The notes under the pieces: generated by a model
What the model was told of the DNA's origin: nothing
Databases searched by the model: none
What the model saw: the letters and a program-made list of their open reading frames with translations, nothing else
Assembly (NCBI GenBank): GCA_020634755.1
Contig: JACKBC010000036.1
Span: forward strand, 11,653 to 75,652
DNA length: 64,000 nt
From: Caldilineaceae bacterium
GTDB taxonomy: Bacteria; Chloroflexota; Anaerolineae; Caldilineales; Caldilineaceae
Reading direction: 5' to 3'
Made by a program: the position numbers and the translations under genes
Shown: one piece after another, positions 48,816 through 57,379 of the stretch
How the letters are laid out: each line of letters begins with the position of its first letter
Numbering within the stretch: position 1 is the stretch's first letter

Positions 48816-49424
48816 ATGAGAAAACTAATCGTAGGTGAATTTGTTTCTTTGGACGGCGTGATACAGGCGCCCGGTGGCGTCGATGAAGACACCGACGGCG
48901 GCTTTACACACGGTAGCTGGACCTTGCCCTATTGGCACGATGATATTGGCGCCCATTTCATGCAGGCCATGGCCGATACGGATACGTTTCTGCTGGGGCG
49001 CAAAACGTGGCAGACGCACGGCGAAGCTTTTGAGCCCATGGCGGAAGGCGACCCATTTGGCGACCTGATGAAAAGCAAGCAAAAATATGTGGTCTCGACC
49101 ACGCTGGAATCAGCCGTTCTTTGGCGCAACTCGACCATCATTCGCGGCGATACCGTGGCAAATGTGGTCGCAGAGATTCGCAAGCTCAAGGCGGCGCCGG
49201 GCCAGAATATCTATGTGGACGGCAGCAGCGTGTTGGTGCACACGCTGGCAGAACACGATCTCGTCGACGAGTATAGCCTGCTGGTCTATCCACTGGTGTT
49301 GGGCAGCGGCAAGCGACTCTTTCCCGACGGCCTGCGCGTCAACCTAAAACTCGTCGAGACAAAACCGTTTCCGTCTGGCGTTGTGCACATGCGCTACGTG
49401 CCGGACCGCGGCGAGAATGCATAA
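48816..49424 (+). CDS. RibD-C/dihydrofolate-reductase-like protein (paralogue 2)
   Basis: 202 residues. 'MRKLIVGEFVSLDGVIQAPGG', 'TFLLGRKTWQTHGEAFEPM' and 'IYVDGSSVLVHTLAEHDLVDEYSLLVYPLVLGSGKRLF' closely parallel the 40.9-kb protein. TAAGGAAA precedes the start. Second gene after dinB. Confidence 0.9.
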   Translation: MRKLIVGEFVSLDGVIQAPGGVDEDTDGGFTHGSWTLPYWHDDIGAHFMQAMADTDTFLLGRKTWQTHGEAFEPMAEGDPFGDLMKSKQKYVVSTTLESAVLWRNSTIIRGDTVANVVAEIRKLKAAPGQNIYVDGSSVLVHTLAEHDLVDEYSLLVYPLVLGSGKRLFPDGLRVNLKLVETKPFPSGVVHMRYVPDRGENA

Positions 49425-49430
49425 GAACAC

Positions 49431-49510
49431 GACTTACGCAGCGCCAGTGGACTGCCAGGTGGGCGCAACTTAGCTGACCGGGCAATTTTCTCTCTGGGCT
49501 TGCGTAAGTC
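49431..49510. repeat. GACTTACGCA-family element, copy 5
   Basis: Perfect ends GACTTACGCA (49431-49440) and TGCGTAAGTC (49501-49510), 80 bp, aligning with copy 4 throughout. It begins 6 nt after one gene and ends 19 nt before the next start; AAGGAGAAGG follows the right end at once. Confidence 0.88.
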
Positions 49511-49529
49511 CCAAGGAGAAGGAAACCCC

Positions 49530-50030
49530 ATGATCAGCGAACCCCAAATTGATGAACGACCGGAACGACCATACATGGGCATTCGCACCATTGCCCCCTT
49601 TCGCACCATGTTTGCTGAAGTCAACAAGCTGCTGAAAGAGCTGCGCAAGTGGGTAAACGCCCAGGACATTGCCGAGGAAGGTCCTTTTTTTCTCCGTCTC
49701 CATGTGATCGATATGGATGGGCCCATGGATATTGAGGTGGGCTTTATGGTGCCGGAAGCGCTGCCGGGCGATGAACGAGTCAAACCGGGGATCCTGCCCG
49801 GTGGCCGCTATGCCAGCCTGATTTACACCAACAGCGGCATGGCTGCGAACAAAGCACTGCTCAACTGGGGCAAGGAAAAGGGCCTACCCTGGGATCGCTG
49901 GACAGAGCCAGCAGGCGATGCGTTTGCCTGTCGCTATGAGGCGTACCTGACAGACTATCGCATTGAATCACGTAAGACAAAGTGGGAAATCGAGCTGGCG
50001 ATCAAGCTGGCAGACGAGGCCACAGGCTGA
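49530..50030 (+). CDS. GyrI-like/AraC effector-binding-domain protein
   Basis: 166 residues. 'RPYMGIRTIAPFRTMFAEVNKLLKELRKWV' and 'IEVGFMVPEALPGDERVKPGILPGGRYASLIYTN' are the GyrI-like small-molecule-binding fold. No DNA-binding domain. AAGGAGAAGG precedes the ATG. Confidence 0.85.
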   Translation: MISEPQIDERPERPYMGIRTIAPFRTMFAEVNKLLKELRKWVNAQDIAEEGPFFLRLHVIDMDGPMDIEVGFMVPEALPGDERVKPGILPGGRYASLIYTNSGMAANKALLNWGKEKGLPWDRWTEPAGDAFACRYEAYLTDYRIESRKTKWEIELAIKLADEATG

Positions 50031-50113
50031 AGCAGGCTATCAGCAGAGTGCGCTTTAGCGTACTTTATGTATCAGCCTGGGGCTGAACCCCCAGGCTTTC
50101 TAGGAGCGATCAA

Positions 50114-51028
50114 ATGACAACCCAACCAAATATTACCCCGCACCTCTGGTTTGACAAAGAGGCCGTAGAGGCGGCCCAATTTTATACCTCGCTGCTGCCC
50201 GATTCGCAGGTGACAAACATCTCCACCATTAAGGACACGCCGTCCGGCGATTGCGACATCGTGTCATTTACGCTGGCCGGCCAGCCGTTCATGGGCATCA
50301 GCGCCGGGCCCCTTTTCAAATTTAACCCGTCCATTTCCTTCATGGTCAATTTCGATCCGGCCCAGGATCCAGAAGCCAGCACCCGCATTGATACCGTTTG
50401 GGCCAAACTAATAGAGGGCGGGACAGCCTTGATGCCGCTGGATAAATATCCGTTTAGCGAACGCTACGGCTGGGTGCAAGACAAGTATGGGTTGACATGG
50501 CAGCTCATTCTGACCAACCCAGCAGGCGAAAAACGACCAGTGATCATTCCTGCGCTGCTCTTTGTGGGTGATGTTTGCGGCAAGGCGGAAGCAGCAGCGG
50601 ATTACTACATTTCCGTCTTCAAGGATGCGCAGCGTGGGACCATTGCCCGCTATCCAGCCGGTATGGAGCCAGATAAAGAGGGCGCCATTATGTTCAGCGA
50701 CTTCCAATTGCTCGACCAATGGTTTGTGGCCATGGACAGCGCGCGGGAACACAACTTTGCTTTTAACGAAGCCATCTCGCTGATCGTCAAGTGCGACACG
50801 CAGGCCGAGATCGATTACTACTGGGAGAAGCTTTCGGCAGTGCCAGAGGCCGAGCAGTGTGGCTGGTGCAAAGACAAGTTTGGCGTATCGTGGCAGATTA
50901 CGCCCACGGCCATGGATGAGATGATGGCCAAGGGCAGCCCCGAACAGATCGCGCGCGTGACGCAAGCGTTTCTGCCTATGAAGAAGTTCGATATTGCCGC
51001 GCTGCAACGCGCCTATGATTCCGCCTAA
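50114..51028 (+). CDS. two-module PhnB-like VOC protein
   Basis: 304 residues: two PhnB-type modules, about 5-140 ('ITPHLWFDKEAVEAAQFYTSLLPDSQV') and 150-300 ('IIPALLFVGDVCGKAEAAADYYISVF', 'CGWCKDKFGVSWQITP'). An internal duplication of the type of gene at 42.4 kb. Function unknown. TAGGAGCG precedes the ATG. Confidence 0.88.
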   Translation: MTTQPNITPHLWFDKEAVEAAQFYTSLLPDSQVTNISTIKDTPSGDCDIVSFTLAGQPFMGISAGPLFKFNPSISFMVNFDPAQDPEASTRIDTVWAKLIEGGTALMPLDKYPFSERYGWVQDKYGLTWQLILTNPAGEKRPVIIPALLFVGDVCGKAEAAADYYISVFKDAQRGTIARYPAGMEPDKEGAIMFSDFQLLDQWFVAMDSAREHNFAFNEAISLIVKCDTQAEIDYYWEKLSAVPEAEQCGWCKDKFGVSWQITPTAMDEMMAKGSPEQIARVTQAFLPMKKFDIAALQRAYDSA

Positions 51029-51048
51029 AACGTGGAAAGGAACCCTCT

Positions 51049-51618
51049 ATGAGAAATCTTGTTGCCTTTATGCATATGTCGCTCGACGGCTTTGCGGGTG
51101 GCCCCAACGGTGAATTGGATTGGATCGCCTACGACGAAGAGTTAGAAAAATACGCTGAGACCATTGTGAACACCGTTGGCGCCGCGCTCTATGGCCGCGT
51201 GACCTACCACATGATGGAATTCTTTCGCACCGTGCCCGATAATCCTGATAGCAGCGAGCACGAGCGGGCCCACGCCGCCTGGATCGAAGCGATCCCCAAG
51301 GTGGTCGTTTCCACCACGCTAGCCAGCAGCGATTGGAACAACACGAGCATCATCCATGAAGATCTAGTCACAGCGATCAATGCGCTCAAAGAGCAGCCCG
51401 GCAAAGACATTGTGATCTTTGGCAGTCCTAGCCTGACACAGGCGTTGGCACAACTCAATCTGGTCGACGAGTATCAACTCACGGTGAGCCCGGTGCTGCT
51501 GGGCCAAGGGATCCAGTTTTTTGCGCCGTTAGCCGAAAAACAGTCGCTGCAATTGCTCTCCAGAAAGGTTTTTGCCTCCGGTGCACTGGGACTTCACTAT
51601 CAAGTCGTAAAATCATAG
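51049..51618 (+). CDS. RibD-C/dihydrofolate-reductase-like protein (paralogue 3)
   Basis: 189 residues. 'MRNLVAFMHMSLDGFAGGPNGELDWI' and 'DIVIFGSPSLTQALAQLNLVDEYQLTVSPVLLGQG' fit the family, with more divergence from paralogues 1 and 2 than these show from each other. GAAAGGAA precedes the start. 20 nt after the VOC gene and 9 nt before the hydrolase: one operon. Confidence 0.9.
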   Translation: MRNLVAFMHMSLDGFAGGPNGELDWIAYDEELEKYAETIVNTVGAALYGRVTYHMMEFFRTVPDNPDSSEHERAHAAWIEAIPKVVVSTTLASSDWNNTSIIHEDLVTAINALKEQPGKDIVIFGSPSLTQALAQLNLVDEYQLTVSPVLLGQGIQFFAPLAEKQSLQLLSRKVFASGALGLHYQVVKS

Positions 51619-51627
51619 GATCAGGGA

Positions 51628-52434
51628 ATGCAAACAGTCATATCAAAAGACGGCACACCCATCGCTTATGATCGCATTGGGAGCGGTCCAGCGCTTATCC
51701 ACGTCTTGGGCGCCACGGCCACGCGTGGTCTCTCTGCCGACCGGGGCGATGCCGGTGAAGAGACCCAGTTCACCAGCTATATCTATGACCGCCGTGGCCG
51801 CGGCGATAGTGGCGACAGTGCCGACACGACAGGTCATGCTATTGACCGGGAGATTGACGATCTCGAAGCCGTGATCGATGCCGCGGGCGGTGCGGCCTTT
51901 GTCTTTGGCCACTCATCCGGCGCGGTCTTGGCGCTGCGGACCGCGGCTAGATTGGGCAACAAAATCACCAAGCTGGCGCTCTATGAACCACCCTTTGTCA
52001 TCGACGACAGCCGTTTGCCCATCCCCAATGATTACGTGCCCCACCTGCGCCAACTGATTGCCGATGGCGATCCCGAAGGCGCGCTCATGTACTTCATGAC
52101 TGTGGCGGTGGGGATTCCGCCTGAATATATTGACGGCATGAAACAAGCGCCCTTTTGGGCATCGTCCGTTGCGGTGGCCCATACAATCAGCTACGACGGT
52201 GAGATCATGGGCGAGACCATGTTCGGCGATCCCGCCGCGCTGGCGCAGTTCGCCGCCGTCACTACGCCGACGCTGGTCATGGTCGGCAGCGAGAGTCCGC
52301 CCTATCAACAGAACGCCGTGGCAACCTTAGCCCAAATCCTACCCAACGCCACATACCGCAGCATGGCCGGCCAGGATCATGGCATTGCGCCAGAAGTGCT
52401 GGGCCCGGCGTTGGCAGCGTTCTTTTTGGGATAA
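51628..52434 (+). CDS. alpha/beta hydrolase
   Basis: 268 residues. 'IAYDRIGSGPALIHVLGA', 'SYIYDRRGRGDSGDS' and 'AAFVFGHSSGAVLAL' with the nucleophile Ser. 'PTLVMVGSESPPYQQN' and 'MAGQDHGIAPEVL' carry the acid region and the catalytic His. Substrate unknown. Confidence 0.9.
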   Translation: MQTVISKDGTPIAYDRIGSGPALIHVLGATATRGLSADRGDAGEETQFTSYIYDRRGRGDSGDSADTTGHAIDREIDDLEAVIDAAGGAAFVFGHSSGAVLALRTAARLGNKITKLALYEPPFVIDDSRLPIPNDYVPHLRQLIADGDPEGALMYFMTVAVGIPPEYIDGMKQAPFWASSVAVAHTISYDGEIMGETMFGDPAALAQFAAVTTPTLVMVGSESPPYQQNAVATLAQILPNATYRSMAGQDHGIAPEVLGPALAAFFLG

Positions 52435-52447
52435 AAGGCAAACATCT

Positions 52448-52843
52448 ATGGACCCGCATAATCCGGTGATTCAACTTTGCGCGGCGGGGGCACAGGCGGA
52501 GTTTGCTGGCAATATTGACCAGGCAAAAACGCTCTATCATCAGGCGTGGAATGCGGCCACCGACGACTACGAAGCCTGTATCGCGGCCCATTACATGGCG
52601 CGCCATCAACCACCAGAAGAAGCGTTCCGCTGGAACCAGATTGCGCTCGACCGGGCCGACGCCGTGGCCGATGCACGGGTGCAGCCTTTCTACGGTTCGC
52701 TTTATGTCAACATGGGTCATTCGTACGAAACGTTAGGGGACCAAGCCGCGGCGGAACAGTACTACGCATTAGCCGCGACCTTTGGGGTTGTGCATCAAAG
52801 AGGCGTAGTGCATCAAAAAGTAGAGCCGGAAGGAGAGCCATGA
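52448..52843 (+). CDS. small TPR-like helical protein
   Basis: 131 residues from the ATG at 52448. 'GAQAEFAGNIDQAKTLYHQAWNAATDDYEACIAAHYMA' and 'GSLYVNMGHSYETLGDQAAAEQYYALAA' are two TPR-like helix pairs. Protein-binding presumed. Its stop overlaps the next start (ATGA). Confidence 0.75.
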   Translation: MDPHNPVIQLCAAGAQAEFAGNIDQAKTLYHQAWNAATDDYEACIAAHYMARHQPPEEAFRWNQIALDRADAVADARVQPFYGSLYVNMGHSYETLGDQAAAEQYYALAATFGVVHQRGVVHQKVEPEGEP

Positions 52844-53028
52844 TGGAATCTGTCAACCTCTTCTACGAAATTGGGAAGAAACGGACCTATGCTGGCGCGG
52901 TTGCGTGGTATGGTTGGTATGACTGTGGGTTTGATGAAGAAACCCACGTACGTTTGTCCGACGGGCAGCCTGGCGTATTATGGAGCATATCTGGGAAATC
53001 GAGGATCGGGTGCTTGCGTGAATTATGA
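52840..53028 (+). CDS. short hypothetical protein, perhaps 3'-truncated
   Basis: 62 residues. AGGAGAG and an ATGA overlap argue for a genuine start. 'VAWYGWYDCGFDEETHVRLSDGQ' is its only notable stretch. It ends abruptly at the border with the convergent HNH gene (6-bp overlap), so the 3' part may have been lost when that pair arrived. Not recognised. Confidence 0.5.
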   Translation: MMESVNLFYEIGKKRTYAGAVAWYGWYDCGFDEETHVRLSDGQPGVLWSISGKSRIGCLREL

Positions 53029-53439
53029 TGGATAACGGTCAATTGAAAGTAAGAGTTGTCGCTCCTCCACACGTGATAGCTCATTGATTCTCAATAAGGC
53101 AACGGTCGCTCTACCAGTTGCAGTACGCCCTCGAATTAGCGCGCCTTCAAGTTGAAAATGCTCATTCCAGTCATGATGACGCGGATGAAAAAGCGGCGTT
53201 ATTTCGCCTGTAAGCGGATCAAGTGTTGTGAGATCAGCACCCTTATTTTGATTGCAATCGATACACGCCAAGGCCAGATTTTCTGTGGTTGTTGCACCTC
53301 CATGGCGAATGGCAATAATGTGGTCAAGCGGATGAGTGAAAGGCGTGTCATCCTGGTGGAGTAGACAATACTCACAGCGCCCCTGTGCCCGCTCAGCGAC
53401 GAGACGCCGCACGGCGACAGGAATATGTTCACGACTCAT
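53023..53439 (-). CDS. HNH endonuclease
   Basis: 138 residues. 'GRCEYCLLH' and 'CIDCNQNKG' form the two zinc-binding CxxC pairs, and 'HPLDHIIAIRHGG' with 'TENLALAC' is the HNH core (D-H...N...N). It likely nicks or cuts DNA. Start overlaps the upstream stop by 4 nt. Confidence 0.9.
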   Translation of the reverse strand: MSREHIPVAVRRLVAERAQGRCEYCLLHQDDTPFTHPLDHIIAIRHGGATTTENLALACIDCNQNKGADLTTLDPLTGEITPLFHPRHHDWNEHFQLEGALIRGRTATGRATVALLRINELSRVEERQLLLSIDRYPS

Positions 53440-53813
53440 ATTGCAGAGGAAAGGGTAGTGCGTGCACGAGCTTTTAGGAGCACAAAGAGGTGGTGGATTT
53501 GCTGATATGTCTCCAGTTCTGTTCGCTCGTTGGGTGATAAATTACTTTCACGATTGATAGAAAGCAAAGTCTCTAGCCGATCCTGCGCTTCGTCTGAAAC
53601 TTTAAAGCGTAAAATATCTGTAGGCGTTGGACCACTGGCCAGAAAGTCAATCACTTCTGAGACAAGCGGTGATGTGGGTGCTGGCAGTGAATGTGTGGCT
53701 GAGGATTCGCCAAGCAAATTTAACGCCAGCGAAAGTGCGTGTGGCATTCGCTGGCTGTTTGCGTTGATCTGTTTTGCAAGCTGATCGGGTACATCAAGCG
53801 TAATCGTTGTCAT
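53436..53813 (-). CDS. antitoxin-like protein paired with the HNH nuclease
   Basis: 125 residues from the ATG at 53813. 'TITLDVPDQLAKQINAN' is a ribbon-like N-terminus as in many antitoxins; the rest is helical. In cyanobacteria and Chloroflexota I recall the same gene order with HNH proteins. Whether it inhibits the nuclease is not known. Confidence 0.7.
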   Translation of the reverse strand: MTTITLDVPDQLAKQINANSQRMPHALSLALNLLGESSATHSLPAPTSPLVSEVIDFLASGPTPTDILRFKVSDEAQDRLETLLSINRESNLSPNERTELETYQQIHHLFVLLKARARTTLSSAI

Positions 53814-53897
53814 GATAAAAGTATACTTCATTCAGAGATTTTTGAAAAACAGAATTTACTTTACTGTGGTTACAATCAGAGCTGGAGTTTCTATATC

Positions 53898-54341
53898 ATG
53901 AACGCAATCGAAATAGTAGCCGAGACTTGCCCAGAATGTGGGGCGCCTTTGGTCCACGCGCTAGATTGCTGGGGCCAGTTGGGGGCGATGATTGCCTGGG
54001 AGTGGCAGGATCCGGAACTGATGGCACAACACTTCCTGACCATTGCGTCGTATAACCTGCAACATCCGGCCCAGTTTACCGCCGAAGCATTGGCCGGTCT
54101 GCGCGAACAGTTCATCGACCACCTGGACAATGGCGTACCGATCCAAGAGATCCGGCGGCGTGTTTCATCCCTGGCCGAAGGCAACACCAAAGTTCTGATT
54201 CCTGCGGCCGATCGCCACCCTGTGTTGCACCACTGGCCGATGAGCATCGCCGATGTCTATCTGCCCGACCAGCCCGCGGCTGCTGCGGATCGAGTGAAAG
54301 CGTGGGCGGCCAGTATTCGCACAGAACTACGCAGGGGATAA
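53898..54341 (+). CDS. DUF5946-like protein
   Basis: 147 residues. 'CPECGAPLVHALDCWGQLGAMIAWEWQDPEL' has one CxxC pair and a conserved aromatic patch; 'LTIASYNLQHPAQFTAEAL' follows. Family role unknown. Confidence 0.75.
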   Translation: MNAIEIVAETCPECGAPLVHALDCWGQLGAMIAWEWQDPELMAQHFLTIASYNLQHPAQFTAEALAGLREQFIDHLDNGVPIQEIRRRVSSLAEGNTKVLIPAADRHPVLHHWPMSIADVYLPDQPAAAADRVKAWAASIRTELRRG

Positions 54342-54568
54342 ATCTTCTGTTTTCGGCTGTAACATTGCTGCCGGATAACGAAAAGTTTAGCAGAAACAGA
54401 AAGTTTGATCAAGCATTCTGCATATCGAGGGAGCCATTCGGTTTGGGCCACATATCAGGGGTGTGTACCACATTTTGGTCATTTCACCAGATCATATTCA
54501 GTTTACATTGCGGCGCGACAATTTCCCTGTCTTGCGACGGCTGAGCCTGATGGGCCGCTCCCGGCTTT

Positions 54569-54657
54569 GCACTCTGCGAGTGCGCCGCGTCCCTCTCCAC
54601 ATGTGGAGAGGACAGATTTTGCGCTCAAGCGCAAAATTAGGGAGAGGCGGTGCAGTG
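54569..54657. repeat. cluster of three hairpins in a 511-base gap
   Basis: GCACTC-N3-GAGTGC (54569-54583), the perfect 18-bp palindrome CTCTCCACATGTGGAGAG (54593-54610) and TTTTGCGC-N4-GCGCAAAA (54617-54636) stand in series. CCCTCTCC/GGGAGAGG arms close the last two. The rest of 54342-54852 holds no recognisable gene; small open frames there look random. Confidence 0.7.
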
Positions 54658-54852
54658 TGTCATCATATTGCCGCACATTTGGGATGCACCCGGCCCAAGT
54701 GGTTCGCGTGAATTTGCCTTGTTTCTTGGCGCCGGTGTATATTCGAGCCAAAGGAGTTACACAATCAGTAGATCGCAACGGCAGGAGATGGAGCTGGATT
54801 CGCCAATCGAGACCAATGCCTATATCGCTAACACCGTTGCGGTGTACTGACA

Positions 54853-55521
54853 ATGAATAAGGGAAAACAGATGTTTAGCTTTTCAAAGAGTCGGTTGGAA
54901 GCCTTTAGCGATGGCGTGATTGCCATCATTATCACGATTATGGTTTTGGATATCCCCTTGCCCAGCACATTTGGGTTGGCTGAAATCACCGGGCTTTTGC
55001 GCTCCATTCTGATCTTTCTGGCCAGCTTTTTGATTGTGGGCGCACAGTGGAGCAACCACAACATGCTCTTTCAAACCATCGACAGGGTATCCAACACCTT
55101 CCTTTGGCGCAATCTCCTATTCTTGTTTTTTCTTTCGCTCGTGCCGATTTTCACAAAGTGGATCATTCTGCACCCGGACAATGTGGCGCCGGCCCTTGGG
55201 TATGACATTGTCTATTTGCTCGTCAACTTCTCTTTGAGCTCCATGTGGGACAGCGCGCCCAAGCTCCAAACCAATGCGGCAACTGCCGAGCGCCTGGCAA
55301 GGATCAAAAACGTGCGGCGACCAGGCTGGATTGGTGGCGTGCTGCTTGCTATTAGCATTATTGCCATTGTAATCTTCTCCTACGCTTATCCACGCCTCTC
55401 GTTGATCTTTTTTATCATCCTGCCGGCGGCTTTTTCACTGGTCAATTTGATTTTTGAAAGAGATTGGCACGAGCCAGAGGAGAGCACACCGGCAGTGGCC
55501 AATGAGGAACCGACAGCTTAG
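54853..55521 (+). CDS. TMEM175-family potassium channel-like protein (DUF1211)
   Basis: 222 residues, six predicted helices. 'RLEAFSDGVIAIIITIMVLDIPLP' is the TMEM175 signature with the conserved F-S-D motif, which lines the pore in this family. 'LIVGAQWSNHNMLFQTID' is the second landmark. ATG at 54853 or 54871 possible. It is followed after 6 nt by the response regulator and so may be controlled with it. Confidence 0.88.
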   Translation: MNKGKQMFSFSKSRLEAFSDGVIAIIITIMVLDIPLPSTFGLAEITGLLRSILIFLASFLIVGAQWSNHNMLFQTIDRVSNTFLWRNLLFLFFLSLVPIFTKWIILHPDNVAPALGYDIVYLLVNFSLSSMWDSAPKLQTNAATAERLARIKNVRRPGWIGGVLLAISIIAIVIFSYAYPRLSLIFFIILPAAFSLVNLIFERDWHEPEESTPAVANEEPTA

Positions 55522-55527
55522 CGCCCT

Positions 55528-56202
55528 ATGAACAAAATCCTGATCGTGGACGATGATCCCAATATTCGTGAGGTGGTGGCGCTCTTTCTGCGTCAGGAAG
55601 GGTTCACCCTGTGCGAGGCCGTAGATGGCGCGGACGCGTTTGAAAAGCTGGCCACCTTCAAAGCCGAGCTCGCCATTGTCGATGTGATGATGCCCAGGAT
55701 CGATGGCTGGCAGCTTTGTGAACAATTGCGCCGCGATTGGGATATTCCCGTACTGATGTTGACGGCCAAAGGAGAGACCAGCCAAAAGGTCAAAGGCTTT
55801 GAACTGGGCGCCGATGATTATCTGGTCAAGCCCTTTGACCCGCCGGAGTTGGTTGCGCGCGTCAAAGCGCTGCTGCGGCGCTATCGCATTGCCGCCTCGC
55901 AAACCATTCAGCTCGACGGCTTGTTTATGGATCACAAGAGCTTTCAGGTCATCAGCAATGGGGAAGCGCTGACGTTGCCGCTAAAAGAGTTTGAACTGCT
56001 CTTCAAGCTGGCCAGCCACCCAGGGCAGGCGCTTTCGCGCGATCAGCTTATTGAAGATATTTGGGGCTATGATTTTGAGGGCAACGAGCGCACGCTGGAT
56101 GTACACATCAACCGGCTGCGCGAGCGCTTTCCCGAAGCCCAACACCGCTTTAAAATCACTACGTTGCGCGGCTTGGGCTATCGGCTGGAGCTGAACAGAT
56201 GA
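55528..56202 (+). CDS. OmpR/PhoB-family response regulator
   Basis: 224 residues. Receiver with Asp8/Asp9, phospho-Asp52, Thr79 and Lys101, then a winged-helix DNA-binding domain from about 128 ('LKEFELLFKLASHPGQALSRDQLIEDIWGYDF', 'RTLDVHINRLRERF', 'TLRGLGYRLE'). Its kinase is the next gene (ATGA overlap). Confidence 0.95.
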   Translation: MNKILIVDDDPNIREVVALFLRQEGFTLCEAVDGADAFEKLATFKAELAIVDVMMPRIDGWQLCEQLRRDWDIPVLMLTAKGETSQKVKGFELGADDYLVKPFDPPELVARVKALLRRYRIAASQTIQLDGLFMDHKSFQVISNGEALTLPLKEFELLFKLASHPGQALSRDQLIEDIWGYDFEGNERTLDVHINRLRERFPEAQHRFKITTLRGLGYRLELNR

Positions 56203-57275
56203 GCAAAGCGTTTAGAAAAAAACTAAGGGACATCGGCGGCTTCCTTAGCTTCCTAAGCTTCCTGGCACTCATGTTTAGCGCAGCCCACTTTATCACTCAG
56301 TTGCTTTTGCAACGCACCGGTTGGACGCCAGCGGCATGGCTGGTGCAGGTTTTTGCCTCAATGCTGGGCATTATTTTGGCGGTGGGGACGCTCTACATTG
56401 TTCTGCGTATTTTTCGCAGATCGCGGCTCGCCCAACAGATGCAGCTGATTGCACCGCTTCTGGATGCGTTCCGCAGAATCGCCAGGGGAGATTTTGACGT
56501 GCAGGTGGAGCCACAGTATCGTGGTCGCGAAATGGAGCTTTTTGGCGAGCTGGCCACGGGTGTCAACAGCATGGCGCAAAAGCTCAAAGAAGTGGAAGCC
56601 ATGCGTCAAGAATTTATCTCCGATGTCTCCCACGAAATCCAGTCGCCGCTGACATCGATTCGCGGCTTTGCCCAGGCGCTGCGCAATGAACAGATCACGC
56701 GCCAGGAGCATGAACACTATCTGCAGGTCATCGAATCGGAAAGCACGCGACTCTCCAAACTCAGCGACAATCTGCTGGCCCTCACCACGCTGGACGCCGC
56801 CACCATGCAGATCGCGCCCATGCCCTTTCGGCTGGACAAACAGATTCGCCACCTGGTGCTGGCCTGCGAACCACAGTGGGCCAGCAAAGCCATTGACATT
56901 GAGCTGGAGATGGACGAAGTGACCATCAGCGCCGATGAAGACCTGTTGAGCCAGGTTTGGGTCAACCTGCTCAACAACGCCATCAAATTTACGCCGCCGG
57001 GTGGACAAATTCGGGTTGGCCTCAAAGCGCAGGACAAGCAAGTCCATTTTTGCATCCAAGATTCCGGCATTGGCATTGCCGAAGCCGATCTGCCCCGCCT
57101 CTTTGAACGCTTCTTCAAAGCCGATCGCGCCCGCAATCAGGCCGCGGGCGGCAGCGGTTTGGGATTGGCGATTGTCAAAAAGATTGTGGAGCTGCACCAA
57201 GGCGCCATCGACGTGGTGAGTCAATGCAATATGGGTACAACCTTTACAGTCATCCTTCCAATCGTGGGCAATTAG
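56199..57275 (+). CDS. sensor histidine kinase
   Basis: 358 residues. Two membrane helices (about 14-36 and 50-70) with a very short external loop, HAMP (about 75-130), HisKA with His145 in 'SDVSHEIQSPL', and HATPase_c with 'LLNNAIKFTPPGG', 'DSGIGIAEADLPRLFERFFKAD', 'GSGLGLAIVKKIV'. The short loop suggests sensing within or at the membrane. Partner of the response regulator before it. Confidence 0.95.
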   Translation: MSKAFRKKLRDIGGFLSFLSFLALMFSAAHFITQLLLQRTGWTPAAWLVQVFASMLGIILAVGTLYIVLRIFRRSRLAQQMQLIAPLLDAFRRIARGDFDVQVEPQYRGREMELFGELATGVNSMAQKLKEVEAMRQEFISDVSHEIQSPLTSIRGFAQALRNEQITRQEHEHYLQVIESESTRLSKLSDNLLALTTLDAATMQIAPMPFRLDKQIRHLVLACEPQWASKAIDIELEMDEVTISADEDLLSQVWVNLLNNAIKFTPPGGQIRVGLKAQDKQVHFCIQDSGIGIAEADLPRLFERFFKADRARNQAAGGSGLGLAIVKKIVELHQGAIDVVSQCNMGTTFTVILPIVGN

Positions 57276-57379
57276 GGCCGTTTCAAGGAAATAAGTATTC
57301 AGAATGTTACATGTGATGCGTGATGCGTGTTACGATGCATGTTTGTGATGAAAGGCGTTGGATCACAGTGGACGCCATC

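Noticed and set aside
54405..54860. 151-codon open frame before the TMEM175 gene
   Set aside because: It runs through three hairpins and has a translation without coherent pattern.
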